DNA of 64,000 nucleotides, taken from contig CM076952.1 of assembly GCA_039566865.1 (NCBI GenBank), forward strand, positions 12,916,501 to 12,980,500, read 5' to 3'. The notes beneath the pieces are model-generated. The model was not told the DNA's origin and made no database searches. It worked only from the letters and a program-made list of their open reading frames with translations. The position numbers and the translations under genes are program-made. Origin of the DNA: Aurelia coerulea. Its lineage: Eukaryota; Cnidaria; Scyphozoa; Semaeostomeae; Ulmaridae. Positions 40,880 through 51,585 of this stretch are shown here, piece by piece; position 1 is the first letter of the stretch; the number at the start of each line of letters is the position of its first letter.

Positions 40880-42880
40880 GTTCATTTCATTTCATTTCAT
40901 TTTCATTTTATTCTTATTTAGACACAATACCCTATCAGCACTTCAAAGTAAATATGAATATTAATCTAAACAAAAAAAATAAAGCTGCTCTTCCAAGGGG
41001 TTGTGTTTGCGTCGCTCTACCTCAAGAACTCCCTTAATCTTACTTTAAAGGAGCTCAATGTTGCAGAGTCTCGTATATGCTTCGGGATATCGTTCCAGGT
41101 ACTTGCTCCCTGGTATCCAAAAGACTTTTTGCAGTATTCAAGACGAAGCCGAGGAATTTCGAAATCATCAATTTTTCTTGTGTTATATCTCGAAATATTC
41201 GACCTAGGAGTGAATTTATTTTTGAGGTTCTCTGGGCAGAGTCCATTGTTAATTTTGTATGTAGTAATTAGCCTGTCATATTTTATTAGATTGCGTACAT
41301 CGAGCCAATCACATACCCAGCCATCTTTGTGCCTTGCGCATTCGATTAGTCTGCGTGCCCTGTTTTGCAACCTCTGTAGGGATTCCAGTTTTGTGTTTGA
41401 CAGACATCCCCAAATGACACTGCAATATCTCAGATGGCTTTCAATTAATGCTCGATAAACAGTTGCCAATTGTTTCTGGGAAAGGATGTTTTTGAGTTTA
41501 AACATCGCCCCTAAACCGTTTTTTATCTTTCGCTTTACGGTTTTGAGTTGTTCTTCCCAATTCATGCTTTCGTCTATTATGACACCTAGATATTTTGTTT
41601 TTTGAACTCTGCATAATTTTTGATCTTCTACTTCGAGGTCAGGGAAATCTTTGCCTCTGTTCAATTGTTTTGGATGCCCTATCAACATAAATTCGCTTTT
41701 TTCAGCATTTAGGCTAAGTTTGTTTTGCCTCATCCAGGATGATACAAGATCAAGTTCGCCCTTTATGTCATTAAAGAGCTCGTTGATCTCCATGGAGGCA
41801 TAAGAAATGCTCGTGTCATCCGCGTACATATTTGGTTTAGATTTTTTCAAACATTTTTCAAAATCATTCATATAAATGATGAAAAGTAAGGGACCCAAAC
41901 ACGACCCCTGTGGTATTCCACACTGTACTAAACGCTTGTTTGACGATTTACCTTCTACATAACAATACTGCTCTCTCCCGGCAAGGTATGAAGTGAACCA
42001 ACCGTGTGCAAGATCAGTGACTCCATAGGCTGATAACTTCGATAACAGAACATCATGGTCGACGGTATCAAAGGCTTTTTTTAGATCTAAAAATACGCTT
42101 ACATTCGTTTTTTGCTCATTGATGTTCCTGAACCAAGTCTCTGTTATGTTCAGTATCGATGTTTGCGTGTTATGTAATTTACGGAATGCGAATTGGTTGT
42201 CTGAAAGAAGACCACAATCTTTCATATGAGAAAAGAGTTGATCATGGGCCACCTTTTCCAGCAATCTTGACAGTATCGAAACGACAGAGATTGGTCTGTA
42301 ATTTGTTAGCTCTGATTTTTGACCTGCCTTATAGATTGGTGCCACTCTTGCCAGTTTCCAAAGGTCTGGAAAAATGCCAGTGTCGAGGGATCTATTAAAG
42401 ATTGTTGTCAAAGGCCCGCTTACAATCTCCACAGCGTCTTTTAGTATTTTAATAGGTATTTTATCTGGACCTGGCGATTTTGAGGTCTTCAGTTTGTTTA
42501 TCTCTTGCTTGACATAAGATACTTCAACATGTTTGAACAAGAATTTCGGGAGACATTTGTCTTTCACCACATCTCGCACGTAAGCAATTGGGTCGGCATC
42601 AGTAGGTGCCTCAATTTTGCTTGCAAGCTTAGGCCCAATGGTCACAAAATGCTCATTGAAGGCTTCAGCTATTTCATCTGGACGAACATACTCTCGACCG
42701 TTCAGTGTGACTGAATTTAAGGGAGCGGAAGTTTTACATTTGTTTAACACTTTATTTATCGTTTTCCACATCGCTTTTGGATTACCTGAGTTTTCTTCGA
42801 TTAAATTGTGATAGTAATCTTGCACACTGTTTCGTAGCTCACTTGTTACCTTATTCCTCAGTTTCTTATACCTACGGGGA
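40880..42880 (-). mobile_element. LINE 5: CR1/Jockey-group element with CATTT tail
   Basis: The 3' tail is the pentamer (ATGAA)n on the minus strand (TCATTTCATTTCATTT at ~40885). The element is truncated 5' at ~42880, before the endonuclease, where a MITE-like repeat begins. Its RT resembles the LINE at 57505 (CLGPLLF, MYADDTSISYAS), defining a second LINE group distinct from the hairpin-tailed one. Confidence 0.85.
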
Positions 42881-43149
42881 CGTACGGGGACGTGCCATCG
42901 GGAAGGGTATCGATTTTCACGATTTTGGTATAAGGAACGGTATCGATTTTCACGATTTTGGTATAAGGAACGGTATCGATTTTCGCAATTTTGGTTTAAA
43001 GAACGATTTTGGTATACTTTTTCGGAAAATTGGTATAAGGTCGGGTATACTTTTTCGGAAAATTGGTATAAAGTCGGGTATACTTTTTCGCAAAATTGGT
43101 ATAAGGAACGGGTATGTTTTTGAAGCTTCGATGGCACGTCCCCGACCAA
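41017..43149 (-). CDS. LINE reverse transcriptase, intact RT frame fused to repeat-encoded N-terminus
   Basis: 710 codons without a stop. Residues ~1-90 (LYQFSEKVYPT and SLYQNRENRYR repeats) are translated from the adjacent minisatellite element, not from the LINE. The true LINE part starts at ~RRYKKLRNKV (92). Linker motifs AMWKTINKVLNK and EAFNEHFVTIGP follow. RT: NYRPISVVSILSRLLEK (283-299), motif A VFLDLKKAFDTVDH with Asp 355, motif B GIPQGSCLGPLLFIIYMND (411-429), motif C YADD (442-445), then YLGVIIDE and the thumb LIESHLRYCSVIWG. All catalytic Asp codons are intact. The endonuclease is missing, so retrotransposition would need help in trans. Confidence 0.85.
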   Translation of the reverse strand: MVGDVPSKLQKHTRSLYQFCEKVYPTLYQFSEKVYPTLYQFSEKVYQNRSLNQNCENRYRSLYQNRENRYRSLYQNRENRYPSRWHVPVRPRRYKKLRNKVTSELRNSVQDYYHNLIEENSGNPKAMWKTINKVLNKCKTSAPLNSVTLNGREYVRPDEIAEAFNEHFVTIGPKLASKIEAPTDADPIAYVRDVVKDKCLPKFLFKHVEVSYVKQEINKLKTSKSPGPDKIPIKILKDAVEIVSGPLTTIFNRSLDTGIFPDLWKLARVAPIYKAGQKSELTNYRPISVVSILSRLLEKVAHDQLFSHMKDCGLLSDNQFAFRKLHNTQTSILNITETWFRNINEQKTNVSVFLDLKKAFDTVDHDVLLSKLSAYGVTDLAHGWFTSYLAGREQYCYVEGKSSNKRLVQCGIPQGSCLGPLLFIIYMNDFEKCLKKSKPNMYADDTSISYASMEINELFNDIKGELDLVSSWMRQNKLSLNAEKSEFMLIGHPKQLNRGKDFPDLEVEDQKLCRVQKTKYLGVIIDESMNWEEQLKTVKRKIKNGLGAMFKLKNILSQKQLATVYRALIESHLRYCSVIWGCLSNTKLESLQRLQNRARRLIECARHKDGWVCDWLDVRNLIKYDRLITTYKINNGLCPENLKNKFTPRSNISRYNTRKIDDFEIPRLRLEYCKKSFGYQGASTWNDIPKHIRDSATLSSFKVRLREFLR
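42885..43144. mobile_element. Small element with minisatellite interior
   Basis: CGGGGACGTGCCATCG at 42885-42900 and CGATGGCACGTCCCCG at 43129-43144 are perfect 16-base TIRs. Inside are tandem units TATCGATTTTCACGATTTTG and TATACTTTTTCGGAAAATTG. It supplies the N-terminus of the neighbouring LINE frame. No clear target duplication. Confidence 0.75.
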
Positions 43150-43193
43150 AACCTGGTCAAGTACCCCCCCCGGGTTCGGATCATTTTAAATGC

Positions 43194-45357
43194 GGGTATG
43201 GAGCGTGATTAAGGCCAAAACTAAATCATCAAATAAAACCCACATTTGGAAATTAAATCCGACAAAATGAAATAATAATCTCTTACAAATACTCATTTCG
43301 AAAAAGCAAAATGCATTTCAAAATCGCGAGACAATATTAAATGCAGAAAACAACACGAAATGAAATCGAAATCAAAATAAAAGCATAATCTTAAATGAAT
43401 TTACAAGACGAAATCAAAATGCAAACACAAAATCCAATCCACAAGATGCGCTAAGTGAAATCAGTCATGCCCTAAGTGAAATCGCTCATGCGCTAAGTGA
43501 AATCGCTCATGCGCTAAGTGAAAAACAAATCGAGCGCGCTTTGTAGCGCGCTTATAAGAATAGCAGTAGGCCCAGAGTCGCGCTAAGCGTTCGGCTCGGT
43601 TCCCAACGACAGCAGGCGTGCTTTTGTCACAAGCACGTGTCAAGAGGAAAGTTTTGAAGTTTGCACCTTTGATACCCTGGGTACCAGCCTCTCTTAACGT
43701 TAGAGAGGCTGGTGCCCAGGGTACACCTTTGACTTCCCTCAAGAAATGTTTAGACTCTGTCTTTAAGGGAAGAAACTTTCGCAGGAAGAAACTTTCAGGA
43801 GTTATGGGAAGTTTATAGGGAATAAACTTGCGGGGATAAGGTTCTTATCAAATTTTGAATGTCTCAAATTCAGTTCGGTTCAGTATTAGAAACGCTACAA
43901 AACAAGTACCCAAAAAATGTCAAAACAGTTGCTCTTTGAACAATTTTCAACTTAGGAAGTGTAGTTTCTGAAGTTTTGAAAAGTTGGGGCAACTATTCCT
44001 TGTAAGATTTTTCTTATAAAAAATTGGGTGCACTCTACTTCCTCTTTATTCCTCTCAAAGCTTTTTGAAAAAAATCAGGTCCGGGCTGGCAGATAGTTTC
44101 TTGAAATTTGGGGCTAGTTTGATACCAAAAGTTTCTTATGTGTTAATGCAAAAAGACCAATTCTTTTATGTCCCGAAGGTGCCTATATTTAGAACATGTA
44201 TCGACAAAATGTGTAGTAAAAAAATAAGTTGATTTGAAGTTCATGACCATATCCTTCTTTCCTTCTTTCTGAAGTTGAAGTCAAATTTGTCAATGGAAAC
44301 TTTTTGGAGTTTGCTGAAATGAATGCAATCTTTACTTTAGTTTTCAAGTTGTGAGCCAGGAAAAATAAAAACTGCAAATTACAAAAATTTCTCAACTTTT
44401 CAAATTCAGGTTGAGCTTTTTCCGAAATTTAACAAAATTGAATCTACCATCATCATAGTAATAATCATAATCATGATCATGAACATCATTATCAAAGCAA
44501 TGCCCGATGCGATGCTCTCCTTGAATTAGCCACCAACCTAGCCTGCGCGCAGACTCTAACACCAACCGAGCTGAAGACTCAGCAGTGCGACTGTGGGCCT
44601 ACTGCTATTCTTATAAGCGCGCTCGATTTGTTTTTCACTTAGCGCATGAGCGATTTCACTTAGCGCATGAGCGATTTCACTTAGGGCATGACTGATTTCG
44701 CTCTGCAAATGGCCATTTGAACATGGAAACGAGACTTTTCTTTCAAATATGTACTGTGCGCACGAGGGGCTCCCAACATAGCATCCACCAAGATTTGAAG
44801 CAGACAGTTTTCGCCTTACATTTATGATTTAACTTTTCATTTCATTTTAGATTTTGATTTCGTCTTGCACATTTTAATTTTTTATTTATTTCGTATTGGG
44901 ATTTCTGTTTACATTTGGATTTCATCTTGCTTTAGATTTGGTGTTGGGTGTCACATTCCCATTTCGAATTAGGATTTCCGTTTGTCATTTTGTTTAAGCT
45001 TTCGTCTCGGCTTTCAATCTATGATTTGATTTCATCTTGTCTTTTTTATTTATGATTCAAATAAGGATTAGGATTTCGTTTCATATTTCGATTTAGTCTT
45101 GCATATTTCCTTGTGGATTGGATTTTGTGTTTGCATTTTGATTTCGTCTTGTAAATTATTATGCTTTTTATTTTTATTTTTATTTGGATTTCATTTTGTG
45201 TTTTTTTCTGCATTTAATATTGTCTCGCGATTTCGAAATGCATTTTTTTTCGAAATGAGTATTTGTAGGAGATTATTATTTCATTTTGTCGGATTTAATT
45301 TCCAAATGTGGGTTTTATTTGACGATTTAGTTTTGGCCTTAATCACGCTCCATACCC
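43194..45357. mobile_element. 2.16-kb foldback, GGGTATGGAGCGTGATTAAG tips
   Basis: GGGTATGGAGCGTGATTAAG returns inverted at 45338-45357. The arms remain paired through GACAAAATGAAATAATAATC, the triplicated GCGCTAAGTGAAATCGCTCA and GCGCGCTTATAAGAATAGCA, i.e. to ~43580 on the left and ~44600 on the right. The right arm is longer because of variable TTTCGTCTTG/ATTTTGATTTCG repeats. The tips resemble the family at 13424. A 51-bp palindromic element sits in the loop. No transposase. Confidence 0.85.
43673..43723. mobile_element. 51-bp palindromic mobile element, copy 2
   Basis: TACCCTGGGTACCAGCCTCT, centre TTAACGTTA, then the inverted half (one mismatch, GGTGCCC for GGTACCC). The exact 9-bp duplication CACCTTTGA lies at 43664-43672 and 43724-43732. 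Confidence 0.92.
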
Positions 45358-45930
45358 TTTAGACAAAACAAAAAAGAAACTTTTGGTAGCTAAATGGCCC
45401 AATAATTTAAGAAACTGCATACCAGCACCAGACCTTAGTTTCTAATAAAACAAATTTAGTGTCTTCTTGAATTCGGCTTTGACAAGTAAATCCCCCACCC
45501 CCGTCCCGCTATTAGACACCGAATTTGTGTTAAAATCAAAGTTTACATGCTTATGAGAGCATCAACTCATTAAGTTGCCAAAGTATGTGAGCTTTTTCGG
45601 CTATTTCAACGAGGTAAATCTTGGAACGTAAAAATTGGAATCCTGGAACGGTAGAAACAAATTCTTTATAACGTTTATCATGTGTTCGGTAATGGAAACT
45701 TCATGGCAATATAGATGTACAGTATCTACTGATTTTAGTTGAAATAGGAAATTTCTGGAAAAGGGCATCACGACTTTCTTCACAAAAAGGGTTGTTCCAT
45801 CAAAAGCAAATGGGCTCAAAAGCCCGCTCTTTCCTGTGTCTCGGGTCTCAGGAGATACCATACCCAGTGAATATTCGCAGCCAATATGGCTATGAGTGAA
45901 AATCCTTTCTGAATAAAATACTAAATAAAC
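45358..45930. other. Unannotated spacer
   Basis: Contains GTTTCTTAAATT-type phrases shared with TA-flanked MITEs, without clear ends. No gene recognised. Confidence 0.4.
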
Positions 45931-45940
45931 GATCCTTGTC

Positions 45941-47597
45941 GGTAAGGCTGAAAAGTCGGAGATGTCGGAGATGTCGGAGCAATTTCTCAAACTTTTTCAT
46001 CTCTGACTTTTCGTTTTTCCCCTATATGCTATAAACGAAAGTCGGAGATGTCGGAGCAGGAATTTTTCTCCTCTAATTAAAAAAATTCTGATTGTAAAAT
46101 GTTGTCCTTTTAAGGCAGTTTCCCATGCTTTGTAGCATTGTTGTTCGAAAATAGCCTCGGAGATTTTTCTCCGACTTTTCATTTTTCCCCTATATGCTTT
46201 CGTTTTTCCCCTATATGCTTTCGTTTTTACCCTATATGCTTTCGTTTTTCCCCTATATGCTTTCGTTTTTCCCATCATAACTTTCGATCAATCACTTTCT
46301 TTCAAACAACATGTCAAGGCTCTTTGCAAAAAGGCTGGCCAAAAACTCCATGCTCTCGCCAGAATATCACGTTACATGGACACTAAAAAACTACAGCAGT
46401 TAATGAGGGCGTTTGTGTTATCTCAATTTAGTTACTGTCCACTTGTTTGGATGTTTTATGATATAACTTTGGAGCATAGAATAAATCGCACACAAGGAAG
46501 GGCATTACGCATAGCATATAAAGATTACGGAAATGATTTTGGCTCTCTCTTGGAACAGACCAAATCGGTACCAATCCATGTAAGAAACCTACAGTTGTTA
46601 ATGACAGAAATGTATAAAACCAAATTCGATCTAAACCCACCTTTCATGAAGGATATTTTCACGGAACGAAATATTAGCTACAATCTAAGGCGTGGCAATG
46701 ATGCTCAACTTCCAAAGGTACGGACTACGTCATTTGGAATTGAGAGCATAGCCTACCTTAGAAATAAACTGTGGCAACTATTACCGCTAGAAATAAAACA
46801 ATCCAATACCCTTCCTATATGCTATAAACGAAAAGTCGGAGACGTCGGAGCAGGGGTTTTTCTCCCTTAATTAAAAAAATTCTGATTGTAAAATGTTGTC
46901 CTTTTAAGGCAGTTTCCCATGCTTTGTAGCATCGTTGCTCGAAAATAGCCTCGGAGATTTTCCTCCGACTTTTCGTTTTTCCCCTATATGCTATAAACGA
47001 AAAGTCGGAGGAAAATCTCCGAGGCTATTTTCGAGCAACACTGCTACTAAGCATGGGAAACTGCCTTAGAAGAAGGACATTTTACAATCAGAATTTATTG
47101 AATTACGGGAGAAAGATCCCTGCTCCGACGGGCTCCGACGTCTCCGACTTTTCGTTTATAGCATATAATGGAAAAACGAAAAGTCGGAGGAAAATCTCCG
47201 AGGCTATTTTCAAACAACAATGCTACAAAGCATGGGAAACTGCCTTAAAAGGACAACATTTTACAATCAGAATTTTTCCAATTAAGGGAGAAAAATCCCT
47301 GCTCCGACATCTCCGACTTTTCGTTTATAGCATAGAGGGGAAAAACGAAAAGTCGGAGGAAAATCTCCGAGGCTATTTTCTAACAACACTGTTACAAAGC
47401 GTAGGAAACTTCCTTAGAAGAAGGGCATTTTACAATCAGAATTTACAGATTTAAAGGGAGAAAAATCCCTGCTCCGACATCTCCGACTTTTCGTTTATAG
47501 CATATGGGGGAAAAACGAAAAGTCGGAGATGAAAAAGTTTGAGAAATTGCTCCAACATCTCCGACATCTCCGACATCTCCGACTTTTCGGCCTTACC
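45941..47597. mobile_element. 1.66-kb MULE-like foldback with inverted ~175-bp array
   Basis: TIR GGTAAGGCTGAAAAGTCGGA and its inverted partner ending CCTTACC. The exact 10-bp duplication GATCCTTGTC lies at 45931-45940 and 47598-47607. Inside are at least five ~175-bp units (GAAAAGTCGGAG... GGCTATTTTCGA... TCTGATTGTAAAATG), two in one orientation and three in the other, switching at ~46990. A LINE fragment interrupts the left units. TSDs of 9-10 bp suggest a Mutator-like element. No transposase. Confidence 0.92.
46276..46810 (+). pseudogene. LINE RT fragment captured inside a foldback
   Basis: In frame: IITFDQSLSFKQHVKALCKK, AGQKLHALARISRYMD, FVLSQFSYCPLVWMFYD, RALRIAYKDYGNDF, NLQLLMTEMYKTKFDLNPPF, LRNKLWQLLPLEIKQSNTL. 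The frame is open with no stop, but the piece begins and ends mid-protein. It has neither an RT core nor a 3' UTR tail, so it did not arrive by retrotransposition as it stands. Both edges join the element's CCTATATGCT repeat. I infer capture by the enclosing DNA element. Belongs to the hairpin-tailed LINE group. Confidence 0.85.
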
Positions 47598-47708
47598 GAT
47601 CCTTGTCTTACTAAAATACGGCTTGTTGATAAAATTCGAAACGAGCGTCCTTCTCTTGCAACAAGGGAGATGGTCCGCATTGTATAGTGTCTCTTTAGTA
47701 AGTAAGCA

Positions 47709-48816
47709 TTCGCTTGTGGTGGACTGAGAACGATTAGTAACTTGAACTGAATCAACAACATTGAAAGTTTAATTTTGGCCTAAATTACGCTTCTTAACCC
47801 TATCTGACCTGGGGGGGGGCGGATTCCGCCCCCCTAGTACATTTTTGTTTACACCGTTTTCCACACATGCAGCAGGCCTCTGATACTTCGTAAGTTTAAC
47901 TTTGTATCATAGAGCAATAAAATTGCAACAATTTGGACATTCTATTTTTAGCCTTGTTTCCATGGTTACCAATTTTTCATACTGCACTCTGTGAAAAACA
48001 TACTTTGTATCTCTTTTAATCATGTTTAATTGGTCCAATTAAGTCTAAATTAAGAATTTATACATATTTTGATCTATATCTTTCGTTTCTTTATGAAAAA
48101 TAAAGTTTCATGACCTTTTAGCAACCTTTCATTTATATGACGTCATATGACATCATAATGATCATCATGCTCTAGCAACAACAACAACATCGCTAATTGG
48201 ATTATGATTTCAAATTTTCATTGTTTACATAATGAACTACCTTTGTGCCAAGTTTGGCTGCCATATCTCTTATGACAACAGAGATAAACAGGGGGGGGGC
48301 GGAATCCGCCCCCCCCCAGGCATTGAGTGTTTCAAATCACCCAGGTCAGATAGGGTTAACTGACGCGTTATTTAGGCCAAAATTGAACTGTAAAACGAAT
48401 AGCCATTCATGTCGATTCAAATCAGGATATGTAAACTAAAAGACATTCTGAATACGCAAACTGAATGGACAAAACGAATAGACGTTCTGGTACAGCAAAA
48501 CGAAAAGACAAAACGAATAGACGTTCTGGTACAGTAAAACGAAAAGACAAAACGAATAGACGTTCTGGTACATTAAAACGAAAGGACATTTTGATACAGT
48601 AAACTGATAAGGCATTTCGAATAGACAAAACGAATAGACGTTTTGATACAGCAAAATCAATAGGCAAACTGAAACGTTAAATTAAAAGCCATTCATGTAA
48701 ACTGCTAAGAAAACTATCAAATTGGCTTTAAGAATGTCATTTCATTTTGTCTTTTTGTTTAAATATCCTAATTAGAATCGACATGAATGGCTTTTCATTT
48801 TACAGTTTAATTTTGG
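47709..48816 (-). mobile_element. Copy B of the GATTTAGGCCAAAATT foldback, inverted and interrupted
   Basis: Reverse complement of 13424-14001, including the TTCGTTTTGTC minisatellite (48440-48660). It is split by a TTAA element at 47798-48355 and by another element at 48817-49742. The remaining tip CCTAAATCACGCTTCATAC follows at 49753-49771. Confidence 0.85.
47798..48355. mobile_element. piggyBac-like non-autonomous element, 558 bp
   Basis: TIRs CCCTATCTGACCTGGG and CCCAGGTCAGATAGGG, perfect over 16 bases, flanked by TTAA (47794-47797, 48356-48359). The unoccupied site with a single TTAA is at ~13898. TTAA and CCC tips are the piggyBac signature. Just inside are GGGGGGCGGATTCCGCCCCC hairpins at both ends. 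No transposase ORF. Confidence 0.93.
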
Positions 48817-49742
48817 GGTTTTACCAATCAATGGCCCTGGCCCTATGGCCCTATGGCCCTATGGCCCAATGGCACTATGGCCCTATGGCCCTATGGCCCT
48901 ATGGCACTTTGGTCTTGTATCTTTTATTACGAATACCTTGAGTATGAGTTCGACAGTGTATTCGACTAGAATTCGTATAAATATTGCTTCAAATGATCCC
49001 CAAATTGATGCACAAAGTTCTCGTTCAGCGAGTGAGAATTTCCCGAAGTGATGTGGGGGATTCCCCTTTGAAATCATCGAATACCTTAAAGATTACCAAA
49101 AGGGTAAGAAATATGACCATATGAAATATGAAATATGTCCATTGGACCAGGTTTGTGTTCATATGCGTAGGAGACAGGGGTCAAAGGGGGGCTGCAGCCC
49201 CCTCAGCGTCGGAAAATTGTGCAAAAATCAGCCATAATCGGGCAGAAATCCGCCTTAAGTCGGGCAAAATTTTCTTAAACAATGGATTTTTTATCGGGCA
49301 GCCCCCCCAAATTTTATTTCCCCCTACGCCGATGTTTGTGTTGGGGATGGACTAAGGTACTATGGGAGTGCTAAAATGTAAAGATTTGCCAAACCCCTTC
49401 CTCTACTTTATCTCGCAACAGAAGCGAGATAAGAAGCACGGTTTTGACAACTGCTGGGCCTTTTGTCGTGTTTCCTACAGCAACAAAGCAATGAAAGTTA
49501 CAGCTGGTGATTCCCTGCATCGGCACTTCGGAGAATTCTCGCTCGCTGAACGAGAACTTTGTGCATCAATTTGGGGATCATTTGAAGCAATATTTATACG
49601 AATTCTAGTCGAATACACTGTCGAACTCATACTCAAGGTATTCGTGATAAAAGATACAAGACCACAGTGCCATAGGGCCATAGGGCCATAGTGCCATTGG
49701 GCCATAGGGCCATAGGGGCAGGGCCATTGATTGGTAAAATCC
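48817..49742. mobile_element. 926-bp MULE-like foldback with CCCTATGG arrays
   Basis: TIR GGTTTTACCAATCAATGGCC (inverted at the right with one mismatch). The exact 10-bp duplication TTAATTTTGG lies at 48807-48816 and 49743-49752; the unoccupied site is at ~13440. Both arms contain an 8-bp CCCTATGG array (48838-48905; inverted 49660-49730), then ~150 paired bases ending near TGAGAATTTCCCGAAGTG. A nested MITE lies at 49160. Confidence 0.93.
49160..49334. mobile_element. 175-bp MITE, GCGTAGG tips (copy 2)
   Basis: Same family as 23497. Starts CATATGCGTAGGAGACAGGG and ends CCCCCTACGCCGATG. The exact 8-bp duplication TTTGTGTT lies at 49152-49159 and 49335-49342. Nested in the loop of the foldback at 48817. 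Confidence 0.93.
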
Positions 49743-49984
49743 TTAATTTTGGCCTAAATCACGCTTCATACTTAGTGATAGTGAGTGCGATGAACTCGTT
49801 AACCTTAGTTCAACTTATACTCTTGCCAATAAACAAATATTGACACACACGTGAACCTTCGAGCGACAATTTTCATTCTGTGGTATCTGCTAAGGGCCTG
49901 ATGGGGAAAACACCTCACCTGCTGCGTTTATATGACAAACCCGACACAACCGGTATTGTGAAACATCGCCTCACCACAGGTGGT

Positions 49985-50108
49985 GGAAACTGGAAACTGG
50001 AATCTGGAATCTGGAATCTGGAAACTGGAAACTGGAATCTGGAAACTGGAATCTGGAATCTGGAATCTGGAATCTGGAAACTGGAAACTGGAAACTGGAA
50101 ACTGGAAT
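49985..50108 (+). repeat. 7-bp minisatellite GGAATCT / GGAAACT, copy 2
   Basis: About 17 heptamers. The order of the two types differs from 12858-13020, showing independent turnover. Confidence 0.93.
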
Positions 50109-50637
50109 CTTTAAGATGATCGAAATATTAAAAGGAAATAATCCTAATTGATCGTAGATCGTAGACAATGGGATCATCAAATTTGCCGTCATCCACATTG
50201 AAAAGCCTCAAATCACTTCCCAAACTGATTACTTCTCAAACTGATTTGGGAAGTGATTTGAGGCTTTTCAATGTGGATGACGTAAAATTTTGAACTGCAC
50301 TAATCTTTTCTTTTTTCCCCCAAATAGAGGAAGTCAGATCGCTTTCATTATTGGGAATTTCATATCAAAACAATGTGTGTTTAGCTTGCTAATTTGTTCT
50401 GGCCTGTTGACCAGACCCTATTCTATTTCAAAGCAAATAATAAGCTGGATACCATGCTCATTTGTTTGCGATGATTAAAGGTAGATTCCTGTTTTTACTA
50501 GATTAATAAAGGGTTCCCTTCCCATGAAAAATATTGTTTTTTTGTAATGAGAATGAAATTGTTGAACTGAGGATCATGAAATTGGAGACTTAGGGCCTGT
50601 TTATATGAGGAAAACACCTCACCTGCCAGACCCAGGC

Positions 50638-50991
50638 CACGGGGGGGGGGGGTTCTTCCATAGTAAAGGTACCTGGGGATGTGCCGCGAGCAAGGGTATA
50701 CTTTTTCGGACTTCTGGTCTAGCCAAGGGTATTCCTTTTTTGCAATTTTGGCCTAGCAACGGTCTAGCCAAGGGTATCATTTTTGAAAATATTGGTCTAG
50801 CGAACTGTCATGATATCATATTTGGTACAAATTTGACAAATTGGTCCAGAAAATGGTCAAAATTGGTCAAAATTGGTCTAGTCAAGGGTACCATTTTCGT
50901 AAAAATTAGTCTAGCCTACGGTACCATTTTGAATATGCTCGTGGCAGACCCCTGCCCAAAATTTGGCTAAGAACCCCCCCCCCCCCTTGTG
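50638..50991. mobile_element. G-tipped MITE (copy 3), 354 bp
   Basis: CACGGGGG... to ..CCCCTTGTG, the fullest copy: GGGGATGTGCCGCGAGCAAG, GGTCTAGCCAAGGGTATCA and GCTCGTGGCAGACCCCTGCC. The flanks ACCCAGGC and CCCGGTGC match only partly, so the insertion is older. Confidence 0.85.
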
Positions 50992-51250
50992 CCCGGTGCT
51001 TACAGGCGAGATTCCACCTCTGGTGAGGCGATGTCTCACTATACCGGTGGTGTCGGGTTTGTCATATAAACGCAAAGTGAAAAAACAATGGGATTCTATA
51101 GGAAGGAAGAATCTTGCCTGTTAGGCCCGGATCTAGCACATGATGTGTTTTCCCCATACAAACAGGCCCTTAGCAGACACCACAGAATGAAAATTGTCGC
51201 TCGAACGTTCACGTGTGTGTCAATATTTGTTTATTGTTAGGAGTATTAGT

Positions 51251-51585
51251 TAATCGCCCTCTTAGGTGAACGATCCCTACCTCTCCAGAACGTAGAAGTG
51301 AAAATGGAGAGTTTTTTCAAGGTGCCAAGTCTAAAAAAAAAGAACTTTAAATGAAGATTTTGGCCTACCACAATTTAGGTTTGAAGAGATCGTAATTGCT
51401 TTGTCTACTACTACCCCTTAAATTTTCACTGAGTGAACAGGGTCAGGGCCGCAGGGAGCAGCTTCTGATCGGGGGCTTTCATTCTTAAAACAATAGGGGA
51501 ACAATAAATCTAATTAATGCCTGTGTTGAACATAGTTATTTTCAAAGTTATTTGTTGTTTTCAAAATTATAGGGTTCAGTGACGA
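51251..51585. other. Unannotated spacer between element copies
   Basis: No gene. GAAAATGGAGAG near 51300 matches, inverted, the edge of copy 1 at ~13400, so part belongs to the same family. Confidence 0.4.

Larger units (their letters stand above)
49799..51250. mobile_element. GGAATCT-minisatellite element, copy 2, with long inverted arms
   Basis: Left arm 49799-49985 (AATAAACAAATATTGACACA, GAGCGACAATTTTCATTCTG, TTATATGACAAACCCGACAC) returns inverted at 51003-51250. Between them are the heptamer array, a hairpin pair near 50205-50260 (AAGCCTCAAATCACTTCCCA) and a G-tipped MITE at 50638. No transposase. Confidence 0.8.
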
